Origin: Verrucomicrobiaceae bacterium
GTDB taxonomy: Bacteria > Verrucomicrobiota > Verrucomicrobiia > Verrucomicrobiales > DEV007
Assembly: GCA_024229495.1 (NCBI GenBank)
Contig: JAAESJ010000559.1
Coordinates: 23,492 to 87,491 of the forward strand
Reading direction: 5' to 3'
DNA length: 64,000 nucleotides
The notes under the pieces were generated by a model, which worked only from the letters and a program-made list of their open reading frames with translations, had not been told where the DNA came from and made no database searches. Both the position numbers and the translations under genes were made by a program. Positions 8,954 through 17,370 of this stretch are shown piece by piece (the stretch's first letter is position 1; each line of letters begins with the position of its first letter).

Positions 8954-10351
8954 ATGTCCACAACCATGAGAACCAGACCCATTAAACTGCTTAGCATTCT
9001 CGCGATTTTGACCTGCCTCAGCGGGTCCGCTTTCGGTCAATTGATACCACGCAAAACCAATACACCGGAATACCGCGAGTTTACCAGCGCCAATGGCAAG
9101 GTCATCAAGGCTCTGCTGATCGACAAGACCGACGACACGCTAACTCTCAAGTTGCCCAACGGTAAAAGCGCAACACTCTCCTATGACAAGCTTAGTGAAG
9201 CTGATCAGGAATACGTCAAGAAATGGGACAAGGAAAAGGAGTTATTCCTCGGTCAATGCAAGACACTGACCATTCGTGAACTCCTTGAAATTCGCGGATA
9301 TGAAAGCTTCAAGTTCACAATCAAGGGCAATCACATCTTTGTCGACGGCGAACTCAACGGCAACAAGTCCCAATTCATGATCGACACGGGAGCCCACTCC
9401 ACCATTCTCCATATTGAATCGGCAAAAGCCAAGGGGTGCAAAGTAGGTCCATTGGACCAAGTCATTAATGGTATCGGAGGCGACGCACCGGCTGCCAATA
9501 CTGAAGTGCCAGAGATCAGGCTCGGTCAGGCCTTTATTAAGGATCAAGTCCTGCTTTCTGCAGACCTTTTCAAGGATATCCCTGGGGCTCGAAAGGACCA
9601 CGATGCCATCCTCGGCGCAGAGTTCATGACTCGGATGCGTGCGGTCATCTCGTATAAAGAGGGCCGTATATTCTTCCGTCCTGACCTCCTCAACGAGGAA
9701 GGCGAGGCCAAAGCCGTGGAAGTCCCTGAATACCGTTTCTTCAAGACCAAGGATCGCAAGACCTACAAGGGCAAGGTCGCCAAGAAGAACGCCACTTCCG
9801 TGGAACTGAAGATTGAGGGTAATAACAAGCCACTGGTATTACCCGTAAGCAGGCTTACCGATGATGACGCCAAGTATGTCAGCGCATGGAGCCCGGAAAG
9901 GGAAATCTTCCTGAGGCAATGCGGAGGGCTTGCCGTGCAGGACATCCTTGAATTGCGCAAATACCAAAGTTTCGAGTACAAGCGGAGAGGCAATCACATC
10001 TTTGTCGACGGCGAACTCAACAAAAAGGAAACCCGTTTCATGATTGATACCGGAGCAGGCAGTTCTGTTCTCCATGTTGACTGGGCCAAGGAATGTGGCT
10101 GCCAGGTTGGCCCGATGGATCAAACTGTCTACGGGATCGGTGGCAAGGCCCCGGCCGCGATCACCCAGGTCCCAAGCTTGAAAATGGGGCGCGCGCTATT
10201 TGAAAACCGACGCTTGCTCTCCATTGATCTCTTCAAACAACTCGGAGGAAACCGTGAATATGGAGCAATCTTCGGCGCGGACTTCATGCGTGAAACCGAT
10301 GCAGTAATCACCTACCGCGAGAAGAAAATCTTCCTGCAACCCGACGCCTAA
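8954..10351 (+). CDS. Secreted double SHD1-retropepsin-like aspartic protease
   Basis: 465 residues with a signal peptide (about 1-28). The domain order is SHD1-like (about 39-91), retropepsin-like (about 120-243), SHD1-like (about 258-312), retropepsin-like (about 340-463). Each protease half has the catalytic triad Asp-Thr-Gly inside FMIDTG (D144 and D365) and the later hydrophobic-Gly motif (ILGAEFM near 219-225, IFGADFM near 439-445) typical of single-domain aspartyl proteases. Such enzymes work as dimers with one DTG per subunit, so this chain carries both halves. The halves are clearly homologous and share a 33-bp identical DNA block. Substrate unknown; cell envelope or secreted location inferred from the leader. 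It is transcribed alone, divergent from the ExbBD cluster. Confidence 0.85.
   Translation: MSTTMRTRPIKLLSILAILTCLSGSAFGQLIPRKTNTPEYREFTSANGKVIKALLIDKTDDTLTLKLPNGKSATLSYDKLSEADQEYVKKWDKEKELFLGQCKTLTIRELLEIRGYESFKFTIKGNHIFVDGELNGNKSQFMIDTGAHSTILHIESAKAKGCKVGPLDQVINGIGGDAPAANTEVPEIRLGQAFIKDQVLLSADLFKDIPGARKDHDAILGAEFMTRMRAVISYKEGRIFFRPDLLNEEGEAKAVEVPEYRFFKTKDRKTYKGKVAKKNATSVELKIEGNNKPLVLPVSRLTDDDAKYVSAWSPEREIFLRQCGGLAVQDILELRKYQSFEYKRRGNHIFVDGELNKKETRFMIDTGAGSSVLHVDWAKECGCQVGPMDQTVYGIGGKAPAAITQVPSLKMGRALFENRRLLSIDLFKQLGGNREYGAIFGADFMRETDAVITYREKKIFLQPDA
9326..9358 (+). repeat. 33-bp direct repeat, first copy
   Basis: Exact DNA match to 9989-10021. Both copies encode the same stretch (GNHIFVDGELN) just before the catalytic DTG of each protease half. 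It reflects internal duplication of the gene, and its identity at synonymous positions hints at recent duplication or gene conversion. Confidence 0.9.
9989..10021 (+). repeat. 33-bp direct repeat, second copy
   Basis: Exact copy of 9326-9358, located 663 bp further on and in the same frame, upstream of the second catalytic DTG. Confidence 0.9.
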
Positions 10352-10368
10352 CGAATTGGCTCTCTTAC

Positions 10369-11037
10369 TTATTCTGCCGGCTTCACTTCAAAATAGGAGC
10401 CGGCAACCACCTTCTCGGCCAGGAGAACATTGACGGCCACATCGCGTCCGGACTCCTTATGGGAAGGATCCCCCCCGCCAAAGTCCCAGAACCACCCCTT
10501 GTATTTGCCTGAAGAGGCTTCCAGCACAAGTCCCTTGCTGGTAAGGGTAAGTTTCCAGTGACAATTGGCCGACGCTTTACTTGCAAGACGCAGAGCCGGA
10601 GTGACCGTGAGGTTTGGTCCCTCAGGGCGCCTCTTTGCGCTGTCATCGCGCGCAATAACCCATCCCTTGTATTTTCCTGCAGCAGCGCGCACGAGGTAAC
10701 CCTGTTGAGTCTCTACAAATTGCCAGGCTGAAGTGTCACGCGATTCACTGGCCAGGGAGATACCCTCAACCACTTCGACGCCATGCAGTTTACCCGCCTT
10801 GGCTTTCTCAGTGACATCAATGAACCATCCCTTAAAACGCGAAACCACCGGGCTGAGCGTTCGTGGTTTACTGGCACTTTTTTCCCCGGATCCCACGGAG
10901 GCATTACTCTCAATCTCACGCAATCCCTTGATAAACGCGGCGTGCCCCTTCACTTCCTGTGGACTTTCCGCAGAGGCAATGCCAATCAACCATGAACCCA
11001 CAAAGACAGAGATAATCTGGATAGGGATGCTTTTCAT
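10369..11037 (-). CDS. Secreted protein with repeated KGW units, possibly beta-trefoil
   Basis: 222 residues from the ATG at 11037, where a clear signal peptide begins (about 1-24, ending ASA). The mature part contains three related units, each with the core (Y/F)KGW: SRFKGWFID, GKYKGWVIAR and GKYKGWFWDF, the last two preceded by a Trp-Gln/Lys-(F/L) strand and a Gly-Tyr/Leu-Leu-Val strand. Spacing of roughly 60-70 residues and the QxW-like strands suggest a ricin-type or similar beta-trefoil fold, often carbohydrate-binding; that is inference. It lies convergent to the double protease gene (18 bp between stops) and may share a transcript with the SHD1 gene upstream. Confidence 0.7.
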   Translation of the reverse strand: MKSIPIQIISVFVGSWLIGIASAESPQEVKGHAAFIKGLREIESNASVGSGEKSASKPRTLSPVVSRFKGWFIDVTEKAKAGKLHGVEVVEGISLASESRDTSAWQFVETQQGYLVRAAAGKYKGWVIARDDSAKRRPEGPNLTVTPALRLASKASANCHWKLTLTSKGLVLEASSGKYKGWFWDFGGGDPSHKESGRDVAVNVLLAEKVVAGSYFEVKPAE

Positions 11038-11156
11038 GAAATTGGAAAAATGGGATTTTTGCCATGCGCAAGGGCTGATATTAACGGATGTGATCACGTA
11101 ACACTCCTTCGCGAAAACACGCATCACCGGAATTCCCGGACCCACAGGCCCTGGGA

Positions 11157-12458
11157 TTACTTGAAGGCCGTTGATTTCATGTAGGTAATCCAGTCGTCCT
11201 CAAACTCCTTAACTGTCTTAAAACCAAAAATCTTGGCCAGTTCCAGAGGTACGGGTATCGACCTGCTGGTATCAACGAGGTTCATTGCTTTGGAAAATTT
11301 GGCAAGGCGATCAGGATTACTCTGCATGTAACGCGCGAATCCATACATGGAAACCGTCAGCTCGGGAGTAAGCTGCATCGCGCTCTCTGTTCGGTAAAGC
11401 TTCTCGATGCTTGGAACAACCTTGCCCTTCTTGACCAGATCACGCAGGGTTCGCGCCCACTTCCTACCATCATCAAATCCGCCAGCCTTGACCAGTTCAT
11501 CAGACTCATAAGTATTGGCATCAATCATCGAGGTCACCGTCTCATCGGTAAGCTGGATCTCCTTGTAATAACTATGCCCTGTCGTAATCGCGAAATACCC
11601 CTCCGATCCGGCTCCTCCGCCAGAGCCCCCCATCTGTACACCAAGCACGTCACCCGCGATGCAATGCGCCGGGAAGGGATTCCATACCCCACGCTTGAAA
11701 CGACGCTTATCGGAAGCCTTGAAGGCACGCGCACGCATCATTACCCCGTATTCGTCAGCAAGATCATTGCCCAACCTTAAAGTTGATCCTGAAGATGCCG
11801 GCCAAGTTTTTGCGGTATTGGCAGCACTCTGTGCGTTTCCCGTCTGCGCAATCAGATCAACACAATACTGCCCGAGGATCTTGTAATCTTCATCCTCCCC
11901 ACAAAGGAAAATCGCCATCTTCTCATCCCCCCACTTATCGGCAAAACCTGGATGCTGGAAGTTCATCCCATACCAGAGTCGCTCAGCAAGCTCCGCAGTA
12001 TCCTTGCCACGCACGCTGCCACTGGACATTACAAGGAAATGCTCACTCTCAACCATATCGAATCGAAGGGAGTATCCGTCGGGAAAGATAAACTTGTCAT
12101 CCTTTCCATCGCCATTGCCATCTCTACGGGTAATCGACTTGGAATCAAACTTCATCGTCTTCTCTGGAACAGTGAGCTTGGCCTTGGGGTCAACGGGCAC
12201 GCCGCTTCCTCCACCATATTCCTTGATGAACTCCTGATCACCAATACTTAGAGTCTTGCGCGGCACCGTAACATCACGACCACTTTCAAGCCGCAATCGC
12301 ACATTCTCGTTGTCGGCACTAAGCAACTGCGCCTTAATCTTTTGCCCCTTGAGATTGGTCCATGTCCGCATTTCTGCCGCATCCGCTGATCCCGGATCAA
12401 GAAAACCCAAGGCAATAACACAACACAGAACAGCTCTAATGGGGATAAAGTTTTTCAT
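11157..12458 (-). CDS. Secreted SHD1-domain protein with a degenerate peptidase-like region
   Basis: 433 residues with a signal peptide (about 1-27). An SHD1-like domain follows (about 29-81: WTNLKGQKIKAQLL ... LSIGDQEFIKEY), then a linker with a DGNGDGKDD segment that could bind calcium. The C-terminal 300 residues resemble the layout of peptidase-MA/gluzincin proteins (a strand-rich start, SEHFLVMSSG, and a helical half), but the zinc motif HExxH is absent; the closest place is GHSYYKEIQL. It may therefore be a non-catalytic relative. The SHD1 link to the neighbouring double protease suggests common localisation. No enzyme activity is claimed. Confidence 0.75.
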   Translation of the reverse strand: MKNFIPIRAVLCCVIALGFLDPGSADAAEMRTWTNLKGQKIKAQLLSADNENVRLRLESGRDVTVPRKTLSIGDQEFIKEYGGGSGVPVDPKAKLTVPEKTMKFDSKSITRRDGNGDGKDDKFIFPDGYSLRFDMVESEHFLVMSSGSVRGKDTAELAERLWYGMNFQHPGFADKWGDEKMAIFLCGEDEDYKILGQYCVDLIAQTGNAQSAANTAKTWPASSGSTLRLGNDLADEYGVMMRARAFKASDKRRFKRGVWNPFPAHCIAGDVLGVQMGGSGGGAGSEGYFAITTGHSYYKEIQLTDETVTSMIDANTYESDELVKAGGFDDGRKWARTLRDLVKKGKVVPSIEKLYRTESAMQLTPELTVSMYGFARYMQSNPDRLAKFSKAMNLVDTSRSIPVPLELAKIFGFKTVKEFEDDWITYMKSTAFK

Positions 12459-13144
12459 GACAGCAAGTTAAAGGCTACAAGGGGAATTTGTCCACGGGGA
12501 AACGCTGGACACCAACGGTTTAGTGCCCCCGGAGTTTTATAGTTTAGTTTTCATGCTGTTCTTATGACTAGTATTACTAAATCTCTTATTATTACTGTTT
12601 TACGATATAATAGCAGGGCTTGGCATTCTGACCATGCGGGCAAACAGCAGCATGTTGAGGAGACGCAAATCCCCCTCAATCTTGGGGACATCACGGGATT
12701 GACTCATGGCATGCCCTTCTCCCATAAGCGGCAATCCCTTTGGTAACCTGAGGCTCCCCTCAAATGGCTCCGGCATCAGGCTAACATTCCCTCTCAAGAC
12801 GGTATCGAAATCAGACAAGTGTCCTCCAGATTGCCAGCGCCTCACCACTGCCCTTTCTGAACGGTTCTACGGCAAAGACTCACTTGCCGTTTGCGCCCGT
12901 CCCGTAAAGCTGGAAAGCAAGGGAATACCAACAAAAGCGACATGCCGGCAACTGTTGAATCCACTACTTAAGGAAAATAGAACCTTACCTGAAACCATTG
13001 CCTCTTTTCCTAAGCCACCACATTCGCAAATATTAACTGCCAATTTTATATTTTTCATAGGAATCATTTTGGCAGAACTGATTTCGAGCTTTACCTGGAG
13101 ATTAAGAAACATTAAATAATTCATTGTATTTATCCATTCCTCAA
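12459..13144. other. 686-bp gap with no confident gene
   Basis: The first 140 bp are AT-rich and should hold the promoter of the SHD1 gene. The rest is open on the plus strand (12706-13119) and nearly open on the minus strand, where two frame-matched open stretches (13124-12870 and 12866-12600) are separated by a single TAG at 12867-12869. Neither translation is recognisable. No RNA gene or terminator is evident. Confidence 0.4.
12706..13119 (+). CDS. Possible small ORF of unknown function
   Basis: A 137-codon open frame ending just before the TPM-domain gene. The product has no recognised domain; the C-terminus contains one hydrophobic helix (about 112-130) followed by basic residues, so it could be a tail-anchored protein. 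There is no good ribosome binding site, and the competing minus-strand frame weakens the case. Listed only because the stretch is otherwise empty. Confidence 0.22.
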   Translation: MACPSPISGNPFGNLRLPSNGSGIRLTFPLKTVSKSDKCPPDCQRLTTALSERFYGKDSLAVCARPVKLESKGIPTKATCRQLLNPLLKENRTLPETIASFPKPPHSQILTANFIFFIGIILAELISSFTWRLRNIK

Positions 13145-13885
13145 ATGCTTGCTCCAGAGAATGTTTTCAGCTCAGGCAAATGCCATTGCCCAGGGTGCCA
13201 TTCAACACTGGAAAAAACCGCTAACACCTGCCCGCATTGCGGATTCAACGCGCATCTTTGTATTGCCCGTTTCCCCTTCGACCCCCCTCCTCTCAAGCAG
13301 ATAATGGATCCGGATGAAGTCATTGACGCCCATCAAAAAAAACGTTTATCAAAAACGATTGCCCGCCTTGAAAAAGCCTTTCCGCAAATCACGGTGTCTT
13401 TCTGTTCTGTACTTCTTCCGGAAGGTGTCGATGGCCGGCAATTCGGATACTGGCTGCTAAACCGGTGCTCTCCAGCATCAGGATTGGATGCCAAGCGCCG
13501 TTTACACCACCTCTTACTGCTCGTTGATAGAAACAGTAAAACAGTCTCAGCGACTGTTGGCTACGGGCTGGATTGTTTCCTGGATGACATCACCCTTCAT
13601 CAGGCACTTCAGTCATCAAGAGATCACTTCATCCATGAGGGCTATGTTGAGGGAAGCATCAAGTGGATCCACCTCATCAGAAAAAAACTGGCCGTGCTCC
13701 ACGAAAAAGCCGTCACAGACTGGAAACGTCGCTTCAATAGACGCCTCCCTCCTTCCGTGACCGCAGAACCCGAAAACAACGAAGAAAAAAAGGCCGTAAA
13801 TTTGAATCCTTACTCAACCCCTCTTTCTCAATTGCCTCACCTAAACCAGAGGAATGCACCACAGCTCGCTGCAAAAGGCCGCTAA
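13145..13885 (+). CDS. Zinc-ribbon plus TPM-domain protein
   Basis: 246 residues from the ATG at 13145 (a TTG at 13124 is an alternative start). The N-terminus has a zinc ribbon with paired cysteines (CHCPGC at 13-18 and CPHC at 29-32). The central part (about 45-175) is a TPM domain: IARLEKAFPQITVSF, LLLLVDRNSKTVSATVGYGLD and the following helix match the fold shared by Psb32/MOLO-1/YgcG proteins. No membrane segment or signal peptide, so it is probably cytoplasmic. The stop overlaps the next start (TAATG), so it is coupled to a second, membrane-bound TPM-like protein. Function of the pair is unknown. Confidence 0.75.
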   Translation: MLAPENVFSSGKCHCPGCHSTLEKTANTCPHCGFNAHLCIARFPFDPPPLKQIMDPDEVIDAHQKKRLSKTIARLEKAFPQITVSFCSVLLPEGVDGRQFGYWLLNRCSPASGLDAKRRLHHLLLLVDRNSKTVSATVGYGLDCFLDDITLHQALQSSRDHFIHEGYVEGSIKWIHLIRKKLAVLHEKAVTDWKRRFNRRLPPSVTAEPENNEEKKAVNLNPYSTPLSQLPHLNQRNAPQLAAKGR

Positions 13886-14772
13886 TGAAAGATCATCATT
13901 CCTCATTCATCATACTGATCGTCCTGCTCTTTGCATACTCTCCCGGGAAAGCAGAGTCGAAAGCAATTGTTCTCGACTTCGAGATAACGCCGCCCGCCGG
14001 CAAACTGTCAGTGGCTGATATCCCGAAAAAACCGAGGTCCTTTGTCGTTGATGAGCCTGCACAGTTCTCCTCCGGCCAGAAATCCAAACTGGAAAGCGCC
14101 ATGGCTAAAATGAGCGCCGCGCCCACCTACATTGTTAACAAGAAAGGCAGGTTGCCGGTCTCCGCAAATCTATACGCGAACGAACTGCTGCGTCGGTGGT
14201 CTTCCAGCGGGACGAATTTTAGCGCCATGGTTTTAAGCGTTGATACCCCATTGCCGGAAATCTTCGTCGTTATTTCGGGGCGGAATCTGGATCCCGGAAC
14301 AAGAAATGATCTTCTTACATTGGGCAACGCGGCGATCAAGCTAATCGACGGTCAATCAGGTCAGTTCAAAGACATCCAGAAAATTGCGACAGCAATCGCT
14401 CCTGCGCTCAATACATTTGCTCAACTCTATCAAAAACCCGGTATCCCTCCGAGCTTCGATACGAATGAAATCAATCAATTAACGGACTTACCAGCAAATG
14501 CGCCCCTTACAGGCAGACAGCCTTTCCCTCGGGACCGTAGTTCAAAGGCATCTAGCCAATGGGATTTACTCTCATCAACGCTGGACTGGCGACTAATCCA
14601 CATTCTCTTTATCATCACCTGTGCTACCGTCTTCCTTGCAGGCATCGCTCTCCTCTTCCGCCGCATCCGCCGCCATCGTCCACTTTATTTTCCGGTTCAT
14701 AAGCCCCGCCATCGTTTTAGCGCCCCTTATTCTGGAGGCAGTAATGCACAGATCAAATATGTCAGCGAATAA
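13885..14772 (+). CDS. Membrane-anchored TPM-like protein
   Basis: 295 residues. Signal peptide (about 1-23), an extracytoplasmic domain (about 50-180) with the TPM-like order of a helix (SSGQKSKLESAMAKM), a strand pair (FSAMVLSVDTPLPEIFVVIS) and a further helix, a disordered linker, then one C-terminal membrane helix (about 233-252) followed by a basic tail. This matches the domain order of YgcG-like proteins. It is coupled to the preceding zinc-ribbon TPM gene by a one-base overlap and its 3' end overlaps the IF-1-like gene by 29 bp. Confidence 0.7.
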   Translation: MKDHHSSFIILIVLLFAYSPGKAESKAIVLDFEITPPAGKLSVADIPKKPRSFVVDEPAQFSSGQKSKLESAMAKMSAAPTYIVNKKGRLPVSANLYANELLRRWSSSGTNFSAMVLSVDTPLPEIFVVISGRNLDPGTRNDLLTLGNAAIKLIDGQSGQFKDIQKIATAIAPALNTFAQLYQKPGIPPSFDTNEINQLTDLPANAPLTGRQPFPRDRSSKASSQWDLLSSTLDWRLIHILFIITCATVFLAGIALLFRRIRRHRPLYFPVHKPRHRFSAPYSGGSNAQIKYVSE

Positions 14773-15004
14773 GGAATTTTCTCCCCAGTCACCAATAAGC
14801 ACCGAAGCAAAGATTCTTGAGCAAATCGACCGGAAAACCTATAAGGCAATCCTCCGTAACGGAAAACTCATCCACATACACACACCCAATCATCCACCAT
14901 CCGACCACTCCTACCAGGAAGGCGATCTGGTCATTGTCGAATTAAAGCCCTACGATTTCTCCCGCGGACGCATCAACATGCAGGCAATACCCAACCCTCA
15001 CTAG
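14744..15004 (+). CDS. Translation initiation factor IF-1-like protein
   Basis: 86 residues, a single S1/OB-fold domain. The C-terminal half matches IF-1: GDLVIVELKPYDFSRGRI corresponds to the GDxVxVELxPYDxSxGRI signature, and the N-terminal half (KILEQIDRKTYKAILRNGKLI) follows the IF-1 strand pattern. The middle loop is diverged. The start at 14744 is supported by GGAGG five to nine bases upstream, and lies inside the end of the TPM gene, so translation is probably coupled. It is set among membrane and stress genes rather than ribosomal genes, so it may be a second, specialised infA-like copy; whether another infA exists cannot be seen here. Confidence 0.8.
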   Translation: MHRSNMSANKEFSPQSPISTEAKILEQIDRKTYKAILRNGKLIHIHTPNHPPSDHSYQEGDLVIVELKPYDFSRGRINMQAIPNPH

Positions 15005-15043
15005 ACCTCCCAGCACTAATAAGCCAGATACCACTCTACAACC

Positions 15044-15409
15044 ATGAACTCACCAGAAAACATTCCAGCCACTGACACCCCATTCTCCAGCCCCTTTGAA
15101 GAACAACAGCCCAATCCTTCCCAGACGATGGAGGCTGCAGAGCGCCTAAAGCAAGCGGCCGGGAATAATGTCAAACGGCTGCAGAGAGCAGCAGAAGCCG
15201 GATTTAAATCATTCCACTCCGCCGCCGACGATGGTGATTCCGGTCTTGATGCTGAAAACGATGGCGAGAACGCAACATGGGAAGAACTCCAGACAAAGTT
15301 CAAAGAATTCCACCGGGAAAGCGAGGAATGGGCACGGAAAAATCCCACTGCGGCATTACTCACAGCTGCAGGAGCAGGCTTCATCTTGGGGCTTCTCCTC
15401 AAATCCTAG
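15044..15409 (+). CDS. YqjD/ElaB-type (DUF883-like) membrane-anchored protein
   Basis: 121 residues. A charged, helical N-terminal region (about 25-85, with AAERLKQAAGNNVKRLQRA) and a short C-terminal membrane anchor preceded by a conserved NPTAALLTAAGAGFILG segment (about 100-118). This is the plan of the DUF883/YqjD/ElaB family, inner membrane proteins of E. coli reported to associate with ribosomes in stationary phase. It is the first of three genes whose products match the order of the E. coli yqjD-yqjE-yqjK set. Confidence 0.78.
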   Translation: MNSPENIPATDTPFSSPFEEQQPNPSQTMEAAERLKQAAGNNVKRLQRAAEAGFKSFHSAADDGDSGLDAENDGENATWEELQTKFKEFHRESEEWARKNPTAALLTAAGAGFILGLLLKS

Positions 15410-15489
15410 GACGCACCATCCATGTTTCCGCTCTCGGAATATCTGGAGAACAACATCAAGGAGAACGCCATAAACTAGCAGGTAGTAGA

Positions 15490-15867
15490 GTGAAATCCAT
15501 AATCCAAGCAGCCTTTCATATCGTCAGTGACCGAGTTCGCCTGTTGAGCATTGAAGCACGAGGCGCCGGGTCCATGCTGCGTAAGATTGGCAGATTGAGT
15601 TTGGCGGGTATCATCTTGTTCACGTGTGGCTATACATTGCTGATCTGGCTGGGGGTCCGACTTGCATCCGAAAAGTGGCTCGATGGCAACATTGACGCCG
15701 CACTTGGAATAATCGCCGGAATTCACATTTTCGCAGGAGGACTGTGCCTGCTGGCAGCCCGTGTCCGTAGCCACCGTGCAAAATTCTTTCGCAATTCTCT
15801 GGCTGAAATTAACCGTGACCGAAAATGGCTGCAAAGCATCAAGGACAAACTGAAGAGCAAGCCTTAA
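15490..15867 (+). CDS. YqjE/holin-X-like membrane protein
   Basis: 125 residues from a GTG at 15490 (no ATG before residue 29). Amphipathic N-terminal helix (IIQAAFHIVSDRVRLLSIEA), then two membrane helices (about 35-60 and 70-95) and a basic C-terminus. This is the layout of the Phage_holin_3_6 family that includes YqjE; members are membrane proteins and not necessarily holins. It follows the DUF883-like gene by 80 bp and overlaps the next gene by one base (TAATG). Confidence 0.72.
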   Translation: MKSIIQAAFHIVSDRVRLLSIEARGAGSMLRKIGRLSLAGIILFTCGYTLLIWLGVRLASEKWLDGNIDAALGIIAGIHIFAGGLCLLAARVRSHRAKFFRNSLAEINRDRKWLQSIKDKLKSKP

Positions 15868-16208
15868 TGGCTAATATTGAACGCAATCGCCAATTCATCT
15901 TGGAACACTCCCCGCAGATTCCTGCCCCGGGGACAATCTTCAATACATTGCGCAACGCTCTTGCTAATAGTCCACTCAAGCTGACCAGCATGGCTGCCCT
16001 GACAGGAATCATTGCTGCTGTATTTCTACGTAATTCAACGAAAAAAAGCCCCCCCTCCATAGTAAAAAGAAAAATCATCTCTTACCTGATAAGCTTGTTC
16101 ACCCATAAAACCGGGAATTCTCCTCGCCGCTCTGAAAAAGAGCAATCCGATACCTCTGCCCCTCTTGAAAGGCGCATTGTTGAAACAATCCGGCAGCTCT
16201 TTAAGTAA
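15867..16208 (+). CDS. Small membrane protein, third gene of the yqjDEK-like set
   Basis: 113 residues from the ATG at 15867, chosen because it overlaps the previous stop (TAATG); an earlier ATG at 15825 is possible. One membrane helix (about 38-55: SMAALTGIIAAVFLRN) with a basic C-terminal half. The position, size and topology fit the YqjK-like third gene of such operons, although sequence similarity is too weak for a firm family call. Probably co-translated with the holin-X-like gene. Confidence 0.65.
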   Translation: MANIERNRQFILEHSPQIPAPGTIFNTLRNALANSPLKLTSMAALTGIIAAVFLRNSTKKSPPSIVKRKIISYLISLFTHKTGNSPRRSEKEQSDTSAPLERRIVETIRQLFK

Positions 16209-16251
16209 CTGGACGAATACCGGTTCTAGTGCAAGTATATGCGCCCCACCT

Positions 16252-17355
16252 ATGGCGGAAGCTACCCTCACTGATACTCAGGAAGTCGAAACGCTAGGGC
16301 ATGTCGACGAATACCTGAAGTTTGGCCAGCAATACGATTGCTCGGACATCCACCTTGCTACCACGGCTCAACCTTCATGGCGTCGCTACGGCACACTGCA
16401 GTCCATCTGGGAAAATGCCAAGGTTCTCACTGCTGAAGACACGGAAAACCTGGCCATGGGCTTCCTAGGCGAAAAACAAAAACGAAGACTCGATGAAAAG
16501 GGGGATGTCGATTTCGCTTACCAGAATGACCTAGGAAGATTCCGGGCATCTGTCGTCAAACAGAGACTGGGGTATGACCTTTGCTTTCGTATCATCAACA
16601 CACAAGTCCGCACACTTGATGATCTTGGTCTCCCAGAGACAATTAAGCCTCTCACCCAATACCAGAACGGCATCGTGCTCGTTACCGGGTCAGTAGGAAG
16701 CGGAAAGTCCACGACACTTGCGGCGCTGGTCGATTATATCAACCAGGAGCGCACCGATCATATCATTACCCTGGAAGACCCTATTGAATACATCTTCCAA
16801 TCAAAGAACTGCCACGTCAACCAACGTGAGGTGCTCACCCACACTGAATCCTTTGGAGCAGCGCTGCGCGGTTCACTGAGGGAAGATCCTGACGTTATCA
16901 TGGTGGGGGAAATGCGAGACCTTGAGACCATCTCACTTGCAATCACTGCTGCTGAAACTGGGCACCTAGTACTTGCCACCCTGCACACAGGAAACGCAGC
17001 ACGAACCCTGGACCGTGTCCTCGATGTCTTCCCTAATGACCAGCGTGAACAAATACGGATCATGGTCAGCGAATCATTACGGGGTGTGATCTCACAACAA
17101 CTAATCCCTCGCGTGGATGGCAATGGGAGAGCCCTTGCACTCGAACTTTTGATGAACACTCCAGCAGTCGCTAACTGCATCAGGGAAGGCAAGACCTACA
17201 TGTTGCCGGGAATCATGCAAACAGGAAAGGCCGTGGGAATGATCACTATGGATGATTCCCTCAAAAACCTCTACAACCACGGAGTCATTAGCCAGGATGA
17301 AGCCTTGGCACGTTGCTTTGACAAGGGCAACATGATGAAGCACTTCGAGATGTAA
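16252..17355 (+). CDS. pilT: PilT/PilU-type twitching motility ATPase
   Basis: 367 residues from the ATG at 16252. The N-terminal PAS-like domain (DIHLATTAQPSWRRYG) is followed by a RecA-like core: Walker A GSVGSGKST at 146-154, DPIEY Asp box, EDPDVIMVGEMRD Walker B, and the His box with GHLVLATLHTGNA. These ATPases power retraction of type IV pili. The usual GPTGSGKST is GSVGSGKST here, still with the essential GKST. A second PilT-type gene follows after 15 bp, so the pair resembles the PilT/PilU arrangement. No pilus structural genes are in the window. Confidence 0.92.
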   Translation: MAEATLTDTQEVETLGHVDEYLKFGQQYDCSDIHLATTAQPSWRRYGTLQSIWENAKVLTAEDTENLAMGFLGEKQKRRLDEKGDVDFAYQNDLGRFRASVVKQRLGYDLCFRIINTQVRTLDDLGLPETIKPLTQYQNGIVLVTGSVGSGKSTTLAALVDYINQERTDHIITLEDPIEYIFQSKNCHVNQREVLTHTESFGAALRGSLREDPDVIMVGEMRDLETISLAITAAETGHLVLATLHTGNAARTLDRVLDVFPNDQREQIRIMVSESLRGVISQQLIPRVDGNGRALALELLMNTPAVANCIREGKTYMLPGIMQTGKAVGMITMDDSLKNLYNHGVISQDEALARCFDKGNMMKHFEM

Positions 17356-17370
17356 TCCCCAACAGACCCG

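Noticed and set aside
15423..15479. 18-codon open frame between the DUF883-like and holin-X-like genes
   Set aside because: Very short; probably just spacer, although an ATG and stop are present.
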